This document shows positions 46,363 to 56,387 of a DNA stretch of 60,905 nucleotides, piece after piece. The first letter of the stretch is position 1, and every line of letters starts with the position of its first letter. The position numbers and the translations under genes are program-made. Below the pieces are notes generated by a model. That model saw only the letters and a list, made by a program, of their open reading frames with translations. It ran no database searches and had not been told where the DNA came from. Origin of the DNA: Sphingomonas sp. 28-63-12 (GTDB lineage Bacteria > Pseudomonadota > Alphaproteobacteria > Sphingomonadales > Sphingomonadaceae); contig NCGD01000021.1 of NCBI GenBank assembly GCA_002281535.1, positions 1 to 60,905 of the forward strand, in the 5' to 3' direction.

Positions 46363-47820
46363 ATGGCGGAGCCGCGTACGGCGATCATCGATATCGGTTC
46401 CAATTCGATCCGTCTGGTCGTCTATCAGGGGCCAGCGCGGCTGCCGGCGATCCTGTTCAACGAAAAGGTCATGGCCGGGCTTGGGCGCGGCTTTGCCGCC
46501 ACCGGCGCGATTGACGCGGATGCGCTGAAGGTCGCGCGGATCGCGCTTGGCCGTTTTGCCGCCGTTGCGCGGGAGATGGAGGTGGTGCAACTGCGCACCG
46601 TCGCCACCGCAGCGGTGCGCGATGCGACCAATGGCGATGTGCTGATCGCCGATGCCCGTGCGCTCGGGCTGGAGGTTGAATTGCTGTCGGGCGAGCAGGA
46701 GGCGATCGGTGCGGGACACGGCGTGCTCTCTGCCATGCCGCTGGCTGATGGTATTGTCGGCGATCTTGGCGGCGGCAGCCTGGAACTGGTGCGCGTGGCC
46801 GATGGGCAGGTTCATGAGCGCGCCTCATTCCCGCTCGGCGTCCTGCGCATCGCGGCGCTGCGCGCCAAAGGGATGCGCGCCTTTGACCGCCGCGTCGGCG
46901 CGATGATCGACGAAGCGGGCTGGGCCGGCAAGGGCGCCGGGCTGCCGCTCTATCTGGTCGGTGGATCTTGGCGTGCGCTGGCCCGGCTCGATATGCACAT
47001 CATGGGCTATCCGCTGCCCGTGATTCATCAATATGAAATGGCGCCGGCCGCCATCACCCGGATCGGACGCACCCTTAGCCATATCGCCAAGGGCAAGTTG
47101 CGGGCGATTCCGTCGCTGTCGTCGGCGCGCGTGCCGACCCTGGGCGATGCTAATGCGTTGCTCGGCGTGCTGCTGCGCCATCTCCAGTCGCGCACCACGA
47201 TCGTTTCGGCTTTCGGGTTGCGCGAGGGGCTGCTGTTCGGCGCGCTGACCCCAGAGCAACGACTGGAGGACCCGTTGATCGTTGCCGCACGTGACGAGGG
47301 TCGCCGGCTGGGCCGTTTTGCCGAACATGGCGATCTGCTTGATCGCTGGATTGCGCCACTCTTCGCGGGTGAGCCGCCGGAACTTGCCCGGCTTCGCCAT
47401 GCCGCCTGTCTGCTCGCCGATGTCGGTTGGCGCGCCAATCCCGAATTCCGTGCCGAACGCGGCGTCGAAATCGCTTTGCATGGCAATTGGGTGGCGATCG
47501 ATGCGCGCGGCCGCGCCGTGCTTGCCCAGGCGCTGTTTACCTCGCTCGGTGGCGGCACCGATCCGTCACCCCTGGTCCCCGCGCTGGCGAGCGCGGCGGA
47601 CATCAAGCGCGCGACCGCCTGGGGCCTGGCGATGCGGCTTGGGCAACGGCTGAGCGGCGGCCTTGCCGGCCCGCTCCAACGCTCACGTCTCGGTGATGAC
47701 GGCGCGGCGATTGCGCTGACGCTGGAGGCCAGTGATGCCGCGCTTTACAGCGAGGCGGTCGAGCGCCGCCACAAGGGGCTTGCCAATGCCCTGGGGCGGC
47801 AAGCGGTGATGCGCGGCTAG
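46363..47820 (+). CDS. ppx: Exopolyphosphatase (Ppx/GppA family)
   Basis: A 485-residue Ppx/GppA protein. TAIIDIGSNSIRLVVYQ and GDLGGGSLELVRV are the actin-fold phosphate loops; the C-terminal half is an HD-like helical domain. It degrades polyphosphate and may act on pppGpp. Start is ATG 46363 by family comparison; ATG 46324 would add 13 residues. It lies 63 bases after ppk1 and converges on rnd. Confidence 0.92.
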   Translation: MAEPRTAIIDIGSNSIRLVVYQGPARLPAILFNEKVMAGLGRGFAATGAIDADALKVARIALGRFAAVAREMEVVQLRTVATAAVRDATNGDVLIADARALGLEVELLSGEQEAIGAGHGVLSAMPLADGIVGDLGGGSLELVRVADGQVHERASFPLGVLRIAALRAKGMRAFDRRVGAMIDEAGWAGKGAGLPLYLVGGSWRALARLDMHIMGYPLPVIHQYEMAPAAITRIGRTLSHIAKGKLRAIPSLSSARVPTLGDANALLGVLLRHLQSRTTIVSAFGLREGLLFGALTPEQRLEDPLIVAARDEGRRLGRFAEHGDLLDRWIAPLFAGEPPELARLRHAACLLADVGWRANPEFRAERGVEIALHGNWVAIDARGRAVLAQALFTSLGGGTDPSPLVPALASAADIKRATAWGLAMRLGQRLSGGLAGPLQRSRLGDDGAAIALTLEASDAALYSEAVERRHKGLANALGRQAVMRG

Positions 47821-47824
47821 CGCC

Positions 47825-49000
47825 TCAGGCTTCATCCTCGGCGCGCGTCATTTTCAGTTTGCCGTTCTTCACCGCAAAGGCCAGCCGGCCCTCGACCAGC
47901 GCCAGCGCATCGCGGCCAAATTGTTCGAACCGCCAGCCCTCCAGGATCGCCAACCCTTCACGCTGGCCGCCAGCAAGTGCTTCGAGATCCTCGGTCCGCG
48001 CAAGCAATTTGGCGGCAACATCAATATCTCGGGCCCGGATCTTGAGCAATAATTTGAGCAGATCGGCGACCAGCGCGCCTTCTTTGCCCATGCCCGGTTT
48101 GCGGTCGTCCCGCATCGGCATTTCAGCGGCGGCCATCGGCACCGCCTGTTCAAGCGCTGCCATCAGCCGCGCACCGATATCATTATTGGCCCAGGCCGGG
48201 GACAGCCCGCGCACCCGCGCCAGATCGGCCTGCTTCTTGGGCGGCGTCCCGGCCAGATCAGCGAGCGTTTCGTCCTTGATGATTCGCCCGCGCGGCAGAT
48301 CCTTGCCCTGCGCCTCAAGCTCGCGCCATTTCGCCAGCGCCTTCAACCGTCCAAGCAGTTCCGGCTTGCGGCCGGCGACCCGGACGCGGCGCCAGGCCTG
48401 TTCGGGATCATTTTCATAATTGGCCGGATTGCCGATCCGCTCCATCTCCTGGTCAAGCCAGTCGCCGCGGCCGGTCTTGCGCAGCCGTTCGAGCATCTTC
48501 GGAAAGATCGTCGACAAATGCGTGACGTCGCCGATGGCATATTCGATCTGGCGCTTGTCGAGCGGGCGGCGGCTCCAATCGGTAAAGCGTGCCCCCTTGT
48601 CGACGCTGATCCCGAGATAACTCTCGACAAGGTTCGAATAGCCGATCTGCTCGCCCTGGCCGAGCGCCATCGCAGCGACCTGGCTGTCGAACATCGGAAA
48701 CGGCGTCTTGCCGGTCAGATTATAGACGATCTCGATGTCCTGCCCGCCGGCATGGAAGACCTTCAGAACCTCGTCATTCTCTGTCAGCAGGTCGAGCAGT
48801 GGCTTCAGGTCAATCCCTGCGGCCATCGGATCGATCGCCGCCGCTTCGTTGGCGTCGGCGATCTGAATCAGGCAGAGTTCGGGCCAATAGCTGTTCTCGC
48901 GCATGAATTCGGTATCGACCGCGATAAACGGCGATTGCGAGAGACGGTGGCAAAGATTGGCGAGCGCGGCGGAATCGTCGATCAGGTCGTGAATATGCAT
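47825..49000 (-). CDS. rnd: Ribonuclease D
   Basis: A 391-residue RNase D, a 3'-5' exonuclease for tRNA maturation. DEDD residues are in FIAVDTEFMRENSY, AGGQDIEIVYNL and QIEYAIGDVTHL; two HRDC-like domains follow (AWRRVRVAGRKPELLGRLKA onward). ATG 49000 gives the usual MHIHDLIDD start. Stop lies 4 bases from the ppx stop. Confidence 0.93.
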   Translation of the reverse strand: MHIHDLIDDSAALANLCHRLSQSPFIAVDTEFMRENSYWPELCLIQIADANEAAAIDPMAAGIDLKPLLDLLTENDEVLKVFHAGGQDIEIVYNLTGKTPFPMFDSQVAAMALGQGEQIGYSNLVESYLGISVDKGARFTDWSRRPLDKRQIEYAIGDVTHLSTIFPKMLERLRKTGRGDWLDQEMERIGNPANYENDPEQAWRRVRVAGRKPELLGRLKALAKWRELEAQGKDLPRGRIIKDETLADLAGTPPKKQADLARVRGLSPAWANNDIGARLMAALEQAVPMAAAEMPMRDDRKPGMGKEGALVADLLKLLLKIRARDIDVAAKLLARTEDLEALAGGQREGLAILEGWRFEQFGRDALALVEGRLAFAVKNGKLKMTRAEDEA

Positions 49001-49076
49001 TCTTGACGCCATAGCGAGGGTTGTCCGTCTTGACAAAGCCGGGGTTGGCGGGGAAGCGCGAGCCATCGCCAAAGCC

Positions 49077-49151
49077 GTCATGCCGACGAAAGCCGGCATC
49101 TTGCGGCAACAGGTGCGCTCTAGCCCGACAAGGCCCCAGCCTGCGCTGGGG
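49077..49151. repeat. REP-like two-hairpin element upstream of aspS
   Basis: ATGCCG (49080-49085) pairs with CGGCAT (49094-49099) around ACGAAAGC; CCCCAGC (49134-49140) pairs with GCTGGGG (49145-49151) around CTGC. The two arms match the arms of the elements at 38.65 and 60.3 kb in order and loop sequence. It lies in the rnd-aspS gap and ends 26 bases before the aspS start. Confidence 0.65.
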
Positions 49152-49177
49152 CGACACCATGTGAGAAGTTATACGCC

Positions 49178-50980
49178 ATGCACGTCTATCGCACCCATAC
49201 CTGCGCTGAACTCCGCCCCGATCAGGTCGGGCAACAGGTCCGCGTCTCGGGCTGGGTCCACAAGAAGCGCGATCATGGCGATCTCGTCTTCATCGATTTG
49301 CGCGATCATTACGGCATCACCCAGATCGTCACCGATGTCAGTGGCCCGGCATTTAGCGTGATCGAGCGGCTGAAGAACGAGAGCGTCGTGACGATCACCG
49401 GGATTGTCACTGCCCGCGCGACCGATGCGATCAATCCCAATTTGCCGACCGGCGCGATCGAAATCCGCGCGACCGACGCGGTGATCCAGAGCCATGCGCA
49501 GGAATTGCCGATGCCAGTGGCCGGCGATGCCGAATATCCGGAGGATATCCGCCTGCGCTATCGCTTCCTGGATCTGCGCCGTGATCGGTTGCACGCCAAC
49601 ATCATGCTGCGCTCGCACGTGATCTCGTCGCTGCGGCAGCGGATGATTGGCCAGGGCTTCACCGAATTTCAGACGCCGATCCTGACCGCATCGAGCCCTG
49701 AGGGCGCGCGCGACTATCTGGTGCCGAGCCGGGTGCATCCGGGCAAATTCTATGCGCTGCCCCAGGCGCCGCAGATGTTCAAACAGCTGCTGATGGTCGC
49801 CGGATTCGATCGTTATTTCCAGATCGCACCCTGCTTTCGCGACGAGGATGCCCGCGCCGATCGCAGCCCGGGTGAATTCTACCAGCTCGATTTCGAGATG
49901 AGCTTCGTCACCCAAGATGATGTATTCGCTGCGATCGAGCCGGTGTTACACGGTGTGTTCGAGGAATTTGCCGATTGGCAAGGGAAGGGCCGTTCGGTCT
50001 CCGCGCTGCCGTTCCGCCGCATTCCTTACCGCGAATCGATGCTGAAATACGGCAACGACAAGCCTGATCTGCGCAACCCGTTGCTGATCACCGATGTGTC
50101 CGACCACTTCAAGGGATCGGGCTTTGGCCGCTTTGCCTCGATGGTCGAAAGCGGCGATGTCGTCCGCGCGATTCCGGCGCCCGACACCGCCGAAAAGAGC
50201 CGCAAATTCTTCGATGAAATGAACAGCTGGGCGCAGAGCGAGGGCTTTCCGGGGCTCGGCTATGCCACCCAGAAGCAGGGCGTGTTCGGCGGCCCGATCG
50301 CCAATAATCACGGGCAGGAGGGGATGAAGGCGATCGCCGATGCGCTTGGCCTTGGTCGTGACGACGGCATTTTCTTTGCAGCCGGTTCGGCCGCGCAGGC
50401 CGCCAAGCTGGCGGGCCTGGCGCGCACCCGTGTGGCTGAACAGCTCGACCTGATCGACCAGAACCGCTTCGAATTCTGCTGGATCGTCGATTTTCCGATG
50501 TTCGAATATGACGACGACGCCAAGAAGATCGATTTCAGCCACAACCCGTTCAGCATGCCGCAGGGCGAGATGGAAGCGCTGGAGACCAAGGATCCGCTCG
50601 ATATTCTCGCCTATCAATATGATATCGTCTGCAATGGCGTGGAACTGTCGTCTGGCGCGATCCGGAACCACCGGCCCGAAATCATGTACAAGGCCTTCGA
50701 GATTGCCGGCTATAGTCAGGCCGATGTCGATCGCGATTTCGCCGGCATGATCAACGCCTTCAAATTCGGCGCCCCCCCACATGGCGGATCGGCGCCCGGC
50801 GTCGACCGCATCGTCATGCTGCTCGCCGATGAGCCCAATATCCGCGAAGTCATCACCTTCCCGATGAACCAGAAGGCGGAAGATCTGATGATGGGCGCCC
50901 CCAATGTCGCGACGGCAAAGCAGTTGCGAGAACTTAATATCCGCACCCTAGAGGTTGCAGCGGCAAAGCCTGCCGCATAG
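49178..50980 (+). CDS. aspS: Aspartyl-tRNA synthetase
   Basis: A 600-residue bacterial AspRS. The N-terminal OB anticodon domain ([20 protein letters not shown]), class II motif 1 ([10 protein letters not shown]), motif 2 ([20 protein letters not shown]) and motif 3 ([12 protein letters not shown]), with the bacterial GAD insertion between, are all visible. Normal length. The APC transporter gene follows 28 bases after the stop. Confidence 0.96.
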   Translation: MHVYRTHTCAELRPDQVGQQVRVSGWVHKKRDHGDLVFIDLRDHYGITQIVTDVSGPAFSVIERLKNESVVTITGIVTARATDAINPNLPTGAIEIRATDAVIQSHAQELPMPVAGDAEYPEDIRLRYRFLDLRRDRLHANIMLRSHVISSLRQRMIGQGFTEFQTPILTASSPEGARDYLVPSRVHPGKFYALPQAPQMFKQLLMVAGFDRYFQIAPCFRDEDARADRSPGEFYQLDFEMSFVTQDDVFAAIEPVLHGVFEEFADWQGKGRSVSALPFRRIPYRESMLKYGNDKPDLRNPLLITDVSDHFKGSGFGRFASMVESGDVVRAIPAPDTAEKSRKFFDEMNSWAQSEGFPGLGYATQKQGVFGGPIANNHGQEGMKAIADALGLGRDDGIFFAAGSAAQAAKLAGLARTRVAEQLDLIDQNRFEFCWIVDFPMFEYDDDAKKIDFSHNPFSMPQGEMEALETKDPLDILAYQYDIVCNGVELSSGAIRNHRPEIMYKAFEIAGYSQADVDRDFAGMINAFKFGAPPHGGSAPGVDRIVMLLADEPNIREVITFPMNQKAEDLMMGAPNVATAKQLRELNIRTLEVAAAKPAA

Positions 50981-51008
50981 CGAGGCTACCAACAGGGTCA
51001 GGGGAATA

Positions 51009-52409
51009 ATGCTCGATCACCAGCTGGAACCGGCCGCGCCGACCGCGCTCGTTCGCAGCCTGGGGGTAGTGGGAGTCCTGTTCCTGACGCTGTCGGTGAC
51101 GAGCCCGGTGTCGTCGCTGTTCGTCATCGTGCCAGGTATGCTGCGGGTTGCAGGAACAGGTGCAATCTGGGCGATGCTGCTGGCAGGGATTGTCTGCGTG
51201 GCGACCGCCTATGTCTATGCCGAGCTGTCGTCTGCCTGGCCGGTCGCCGGTGGTGAATATGTGATGGTTGCGCGCACCCTGGGGCCGCTGGCTGGTTTTG
51301 TGATGCTGGGCGTCAATGTCTTCAACAATCTTCTCTTCCCGCCCGCGATCGGGCTGGGGCTGGCGTCAATACTGGCAGCGGTGATTCCGGGCTTGCCGGC
51401 GGTCCCACTCGCCGTGGCGGTGATAGCCGGATCGACAGTGATCGCGCTGCTGCAAATTCGCGTGAATGCCTGGGTAACCGGGGTTTTCCTGCTGATTGAA
51501 GTGCTAGCGGTGGTGGCGGTGGTCATGCTTGGTTTTGGCCAAGGCGTTCGCCCCTTCGCCGCGATGCTGGCGCAGCCGACGATGCTTGCCGATATCGGCA
51601 ACAGCCTCGTGCCGGCATCGGCGGCGTCGATCGGGCTGGCCACGTCGATCGCGATCTTTGCGCTTAACGGCTATGGTGCCGCGGTCTATTTCGGCGAGGA
51701 AATGCACGAGGCGCCGCGCAAGATTGCGCGCGCGATCTTCTGGGCGGTGGGGCTAACTCTGGCGCTCGAAGCGGTGCCGATGGCGGCCATTTTGGTCGGC
51801 GCGCCTGATCTGGTCACCCTGTTCGCGAGCGATGATCCATTCGGGCTGTTAGTGCGCCTGCGCGCCGGCGATGCCGCTGCCGACTGGATCGCGATCGGTG
51901 TGGCGGTCGCCATCGTCAACGCGATCATCGCCTGTATTCTGGCCTGTGCCCGCTTCTTTTACGGCACCGCACGCGATCGCTGCTGGGGGCGGCCGATCGA
52001 TCAGCTGCTGGTGGCAATCCACCCGCGCTTTGCCTCGCCCTGGATCAGCACGTTGATCGTCGGCGGGGCAGGGATTGCCTGCTGCTTCCTGCCACTGGAA
52101 CTGCTGCTGGTGCTGAGCGGCACCGGGCTGGTGGTGATCTATGCCGGCATCGCGCTGGCGCTGATCGCTGGGCGGCGCAGCGGCATGCTTGCCAACGCCC
52201 CTTTCAAAAGCCCTCTTTACCCGCTGATGCCGGCCCTGACACTGGTGGCGCTAGGCTATATCGTCTGGCTCAACTGGCTCGATCTGGAGGAAGGGCGGCC
52301 GGGCTTGCTGATGACCGGCGCGCAAATCCTGCTTTCGGCGGCCTATTATTGGCTGATATTGCGGCGCAGAGGAGTTTGGGACGTTCATGTCCCATCCCTG
52401 GTAAAGTGA
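51009..52409 (+). CDS. APC-superfamily amino acid permease
   Basis: A 466-residue transporter with about twelve hydrophobic segments. The first (VRSLGVVGVLFLTLSVTSPV) and YVYAELSSAWPVAGGEYVMV are typical of the APC family (amino acid/polyamine). Substrate unknown. ATG 51009 is preceded by AGGGG; it lies between aspS and ppk2. Confidence 0.88.
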   Translation: MLDHQLEPAAPTALVRSLGVVGVLFLTLSVTSPVSSLFVIVPGMLRVAGTGAIWAMLLAGIVCVATAYVYAELSSAWPVAGGEYVMVARTLGPLAGFVMLGVNVFNNLLFPPAIGLGLASILAAVIPGLPAVPLAVAVIAGSTVIALLQIRVNAWVTGVFLLIEVLAVVAVVMLGFGQGVRPFAAMLAQPTMLADIGNSLVPASAASIGLATSIAIFALNGYGAAVYFGEEMHEAPRKIARAIFWAVGLTLALEAVPMAAILVGAPDLVTLFASDDPFGLLVRLRAGDAAADWIAIGVAVAIVNAIIACILACARFFYGTARDRCWGRPIDQLLVAIHPRFASPWISTLIVGGAGIACCFLPLELLLVLSGTGLVVIYAGIALALIAGRRSGMLANAPFKSPLYPLMPALTLVALGYIVWLNWLDLEEGRPGLLMTGAQILLSAAYYWLILRRRGVWDVHVPSLVK

Positions 52410-52416
52410 GCCGACG

Positions 52417-53193
52417 ATGAGCACCAACCTGACCGATTTCGAAGCAGGCACTGGCTATGCCGGCGATTATGATGCCGATCTCGCCAAGCTGCAGGAACGA
52501 TTGGCGCATATCCAGGCCGCGCATATCTGCCACGGCAAGCGGGCCGTTATCGTCTTCGAAGGCTGGGATGCGGCCGGCAAGGGCGGGATCATCCAGCGCC
52601 TTACCGCCGAATGGGACCCGCGTTATTTCGAGGTCTGGCCCATCGCGGCCCCGACGCCTGAGGAAAAGGCGCGGCATTTCCTGTGGCGATTCTGGAAGCG
52701 GCTGCCGATGGATGGCGATATCGCGGTGTTCGATCGCAGTTGGTATGGCCGCGTGCTGGTCGAACGTGTCGAGGGTTTCGCCAGCGAGGCCGAATGGCGG
52801 CGCGGCTATGACGAGATCAACGAGTTCGAAGCGCAACAGGTCGATTCGGGAACGACGATCGTCAAGCTCTTCATCCATGTTACCCAGCAATCCCAGGACG
52901 AGCGGCTCAAGCAGCGGCTCGAACACCCATGGAAACGCTGGAAGACCGGGTTCGACGATTATCGCAATCGGGCGCGCCGCAGCGATTATCTGGATGCGAT
53001 GGCCGAGATGTTCCGCCGTACCGACAAACGCTGGGCCCCCTGGCATGTCATCGACGGCAACAACAAAAAGGCGGGGCGGATCGCCGCGCTGACGATGATT
53101 GCCGATCGGCTCGAAGCGACCGTGCCGATGGACCCGCCACCGCTCGATCCGGCGCTGGAGAAAATCGCGCGCAAGGCGCTTGGGCTCGATTGA
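52417..53193 (+). CDS. ppk2: Polyphosphate kinase 2 family protein
   Basis: A 258-residue PPK2. Walker A is EGWDAAGKGGII, Walker B/lid region is FDRSWYGRVLVER. Single-domain PPK2 proteins use polyphosphate to phosphorylate ADP or GDP (class I) or AMP (class II); the sequence alone does not decide which. With ppk1 and ppx 5-8 kb upstream, this window holds three polyphosphate enzymes. Confidence 0.93.
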   Translation: MSTNLTDFEAGTGYAGDYDADLAKLQERLAHIQAAHICHGKRAVIVFEGWDAAGKGGIIQRLTAEWDPRYFEVWPIAAPTPEEKARHFLWRFWKRLPMDGDIAVFDRSWYGRVLVERVEGFASEAEWRRGYDEINEFEAQQVDSGTTIVKLFIHVTQQSQDERLKQRLEHPWKRWKTGFDDYRNRARRSDYLDAMAEMFRRTDKRWAPWHVIDGNNKKAGRIAALTMIADRLEATVPMDPPPLDPALEKIARKALGLD

Positions 53194-53264
53194 GCGGCGC
53201 GCGCAGTTGTCTCTCGGCAGCGGCGACCGGTGGATTTGCCGGCGAAGTCGGCTAAGCAATCGGC

Positions 53265-54401
53265 ATGGCGCAACCGGTCCACATCCTGCATTTGCATTCG
53301 AGTTTCGATCTCGGCGGCAAGGAATCGCGCGCGGTCCGGCTGATGAACGCCTTTGGCGCGCGCGCACGGCACATGATCGTATCGGGTGTGCCAGGCCGGC
53401 TCGGCGCGCGCGATGCAATTGCGCCGGGTATTGCCTATGAGATCGCCCAGGATCCGCCGCCGCTGACCGGTCGGCCCTCGGTCAGCCGCTATGAGGCGAT
53501 TGCGCGCTATATGCGGCGTTTCGACCTTGTCTTGACCTATAATTGGGGCGCGATCGACGGCGTGATGGCGCGGCGCGTCTTCGCCAAAGGACTGCCGCCC
53601 CTCATCCACCACGAGGACGGGTTTAATGAGGATGAGGCCGGCGGCCTCAAGCTCGAGCGTAACGCCTATCGCCGCTTGGCGCTGGGCGCGGCCCATGCGC
53701 TGGTAGTACCGTCGCAAACGCTGGAACGGATCGCACTGGATATTTGGAAGCAGCCAAGCGGGCGGGTCCACCGGATTGTCAACGGCATTGCTGTTGATCG
53801 TTATGCCGCCAAGCCAGTCGCGGGCGCCATACCCGGCTTTCGCCGCAAGCCCGGGGAGGTCGTGATCGGCAGCCTCGCGGGCCTGCGTGCCGTCAAGGAT
53901 CTGCCGATGCTGGTTCGGGCGGTTGGGGGCGTTTCGGGGCGGATCCAGTTAGTGATCGTGGGGGAGGGACCCGAGCGTGACACCATCAAACAGGCAGCGA
54001 TGGCGATGGGAATCGGCGATCGCCTGCATCTGCCGGGCTTCCTCGCCGAGCCAAGCCGCTATGTAGGGCTGTTCGATATCTTCGCTTTATCGTCTCGTAG
54101 TGAACAATTTCCGATCTCGGTGGTTGAGGCAATGGCGGCTGGCTTGCCGGTAGTCGGGCCCCCGGTCGGCGACTTGCCGGTTATGGTCTCGATGGCCAAT
54201 CAACCGCTGATTTGTACCTATGCCGGAGAGGTTTACCTGCGCGATTCGATCCAGGCGCTGGTCAACGATCGTGAACTGCGGCGGCGTATCGGGGCGGAAA
54301 ATCGGGCCCGGGCGCGGGCCGATTATGGCGAAGAAGCGATGCTGGCGGCCTATGCTCGCCTCTATGCTGCCGCAATCGGCGACATGCGCCTGCTTGGCTG
54401 A
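53265..54401 (+). CDS. Glycosyltransferase family 4
   Basis: A 378-residue GT-B glycosyltransferase. HILHLHSSFDLGGKESRAV at the N-terminus is the acceptor-side loop; the C-terminal GT4 domain has IVGEGPERD and the EX7E motif in SEQFPISVVEAMAAGLPVVG. It transfers a sugar in lipopolysaccharide or exopolysaccharide synthesis; acceptor unknown. It stands apart from other polysaccharide genes. Confidence 0.9.
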   Translation: MAQPVHILHLHSSFDLGGKESRAVRLMNAFGARARHMIVSGVPGRLGARDAIAPGIAYEIAQDPPPLTGRPSVSRYEAIARYMRRFDLVLTYNWGAIDGVMARRVFAKGLPPLIHHEDGFNEDEAGGLKLERNAYRRLALGAAHALVVPSQTLERIALDIWKQPSGRVHRIVNGIAVDRYAAKPVAGAIPGFRRKPGEVVIGSLAGLRAVKDLPMLVRAVGGVSGRIQLVIVGEGPERDTIKQAAMAMGIGDRLHLPGFLAEPSRYVGLFDIFALSSRSEQFPISVVEAMAAGLPVVGPPVGDLPVMVSMANQPLICTYAGEVYLRDSIQALVNDRELRRRIGAENRARARADYGEEAMLAAYARLYAAAIGDMRLLG

Positions 54402-54469
54402 GTCGCTATTTGCTCGCACCCGACGATGCATTCGGTATAGCTGACTGACTAATCGATGGAGAGAATAGC

Positions 54470-55873
54470 GTGTTTAAAGGCGTAAAGCCGATCATCTATG
54501 GCGGCCATGAAGTGTGGCCGCTGGTGGAAGGCGGCAAGGGTGTTGCGGCGACCAACCATGCCAGCGCCGGGGCGTGGGCCGCGGCCGGTGGTATCGGCAC
54601 GGTGTCGGCGGTTAATGCCGATAGCTATGACGCCGAGGGCAAGATTGTGCCCCAGCGCTATCATGCGCTCACCCGGCGCGACCGGCACGAAGAACTCGTC
54701 CAATATGCGATTGACGGCGCCGTCGAACAGGTCCGTCGCGCCTTCGAGATTGCCGGCGGCAAGGGCGCAATCAACATCAATGTGCTATGGGAAATGGGCG
54801 GCGCGCAGCGCGTGCTGCACGGCGTGCTGGAACGCACGCGCGGCATGGTCGCCGGCGTTACATGCGGCGCCGGCATGCCCTATAAGCTCTCCGAAATCGC
54901 TGCCTCCTACGACGTCAGCTATTTGCCGATCATCAGTTCCGCGCGCGCCTTCCGCGCGTTGTGGAAACGGGCCTATTCCAAGGCGTCGGAATGGTTATCG
55001 GCAGTGGTCTATGAAGATCCGTGGCTCGCCGGCGGGCATAACGGCCTGTCCAATGCCGAAGACCCGCGCGTGCCGCAGGATCCTTACCCGCGCGTGAAAG
55101 CGCTGCGCGAGACGATGCGCGAAGGCGGCATTTCGGACGATGTGCCGATCGTGATGGCCGGCGGCGTCTGGTATCTGCGCGACTGGAGCAACTGGATCGA
55201 CAATCCCGAACTCGGCCAGATCGCCTTTCAGTTCGGCACCCGACCATTGCTGACCAAGGAAAGCCCGATCCCGCAGGGCTGGAAGGACAAGCTGACCCAG
55301 ATCGAGGAAGGCGACGTCCTGCTCCATCGCTTTTCGCCGACCGGCTTTTATTCAAGCGCGGTGCGCAATCCGTTCCTGCGGTCGCTCGAGGCCCGGTCGG
55401 AACGCCAGATTCCCTATTCGACCGAAATCGCCGGCGATCACCAGTTCCAGCTCGATGTCGGCGTTCGCGGCAAGAATTTCTGGGTGACCAAGGGCGATCT
55501 GTTGCGCGCGCGCGGCTGGTATGGCGCGGGGTTTACCGATGCGTTGAAGACGCCGGACAATACCCTCGTGTTCGTCACCCCCGCCGAAAAGGCAGAGATT
55601 CGCAAGGATCAGTCGGATTGCATGGGCTGCCTCAGCCAATGCGCCTTCTCTGCCTGGATGGACAGCGACACCAATTCGACCGGCCGACTCGCCGATCCGC
55701 GAAGCTTCTGCATCCAGAAGACCCTGCAGGATATCGCGCATGGCGGTGATACCGACCAGAATTTGATGTTCGCGGGCCATGGCGCGTATAATTTCAAGAA
55801 GGACCCGTTTTATTCGAACGGCTTCGTGCCGACGGTGAAGCAGCTGGTCGATCGGATCCTGACGGGCGATTGA
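54470..55873 (+). CDS. Nitronate monooxygenase-like flavoprotein with Cys cluster
   Basis: A 467-residue TIM-barrel flavoprotein of the 2-nitropropane dioxygenase / YrpB group (VAATNHASAGAWAAAGGIGT, VAGVTCGAGMPYKL, VPIVMAGGVWYLRDW). It is longer than ordinary members: after the barrel, Cys384, Cys387, Cys391 and Cys414 (CMGCLSQC, then FC) are spaced CxxCxxxCx22C, which suggests an iron-sulfur site as in some old-yellow-enzyme relatives. Start GTG 54470 after GGAGAG. Reaction unknown. Confidence 0.85.
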   Translation: MFKGVKPIIYGGHEVWPLVEGGKGVAATNHASAGAWAAAGGIGTVSAVNADSYDAEGKIVPQRYHALTRRDRHEELVQYAIDGAVEQVRRAFEIAGGKGAININVLWEMGGAQRVLHGVLERTRGMVAGVTCGAGMPYKLSEIAASYDVSYLPIISSARAFRALWKRAYSKASEWLSAVVYEDPWLAGGHNGLSNAEDPRVPQDPYPRVKALRETMREGGISDDVPIVMAGGVWYLRDWSNWIDNPELGQIAFQFGTRPLLTKESPIPQGWKDKLTQIEEGDVLLHRFSPTGFYSSAVRNPFLRSLEARSERQIPYSTEIAGDHQFQLDVGVRGKNFWVTKGDLLRARGWYGAGFTDALKTPDNTLVFVTPAEKAEIRKDQSDCMGCLSQCAFSAWMDSDTNSTGRLADPRSFCIQKTLQDIAHGGDTDQNLMFAGHGAYNFKKDPFYSNGFVPTVKQLVDRILTGD

Positions 55874-55897
55874 TCGCGCCCGGCGGGCGCTTCACCG

Positions 55898-56332
55898 TCA
55901 GCTGCCAAATTCCTTGCGCGAGCGCAGGATAATCACGACGGCGACCGACAGCAGCAGGATCGATCCGGCTTCGAACAGGATGTTTTCAGGCTTCATGTCC
56001 TTGCCCTGCAGCACGATCAGCCGCGCCAGCGCGGTGATCGCGATGAAGATCGGATAGACGAAGGGGGATGCCGATCCGCGCCCGGTGTAGAACACCCCGA
56101 TCATGCTGATTACTTCGGTATAAAGAAACATCTGCAGGATATCGGCCAGGGTGACGATCTGGGTAACGATCACCGTATTGACCTCACGTGCCACGGCACC
56201 AAGGGTTAGCACCGCGATGATGATCAGCAGCCCGTGTTCGATCAGGTGAAAGCCGGTGACAGCGAAACCGCTGATCCGCTCGTCGGCGGTCTTGCCCGTC
56301 AACTCGTCTGGCTGCATCCGATCTGCCCCCAC
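55898..56332 (-). CDS. Phosphate-starvation-inducible PsiE family protein
   Basis: A 144-residue membrane protein with four hydrophobic segments (LIEHGLLIIIAVLTLGAV, LQMFLYTEVISMIGVFY, PIFIAITALARLIVL, ILLLSVAVVIILRS), a match to the PsiE family. Its role is not established; the phosphate link fits the polyphosphate genes nearby but is only suggestive. It converges on the flavoprotein gene. Confidence 0.85.
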   Translation of the reverse strand: MGADRMQPDELTGKTADERISGFAVTGFHLIEHGLLIIIAVLTLGAVAREVNTVIVTQIVTLADILQMFLYTEVISMIGVFYTGRGSASPFVYPIFIAITALARLIVLQGKDMKPENILFEAGSILLLSVAVVIILRSRKEFGS

Positions 56333-56387
56333 ATCGCTTGCGTTTGGCGCTAAGCCTGTATCCAGCGTTTATGCGGTGCAGCGGCGA

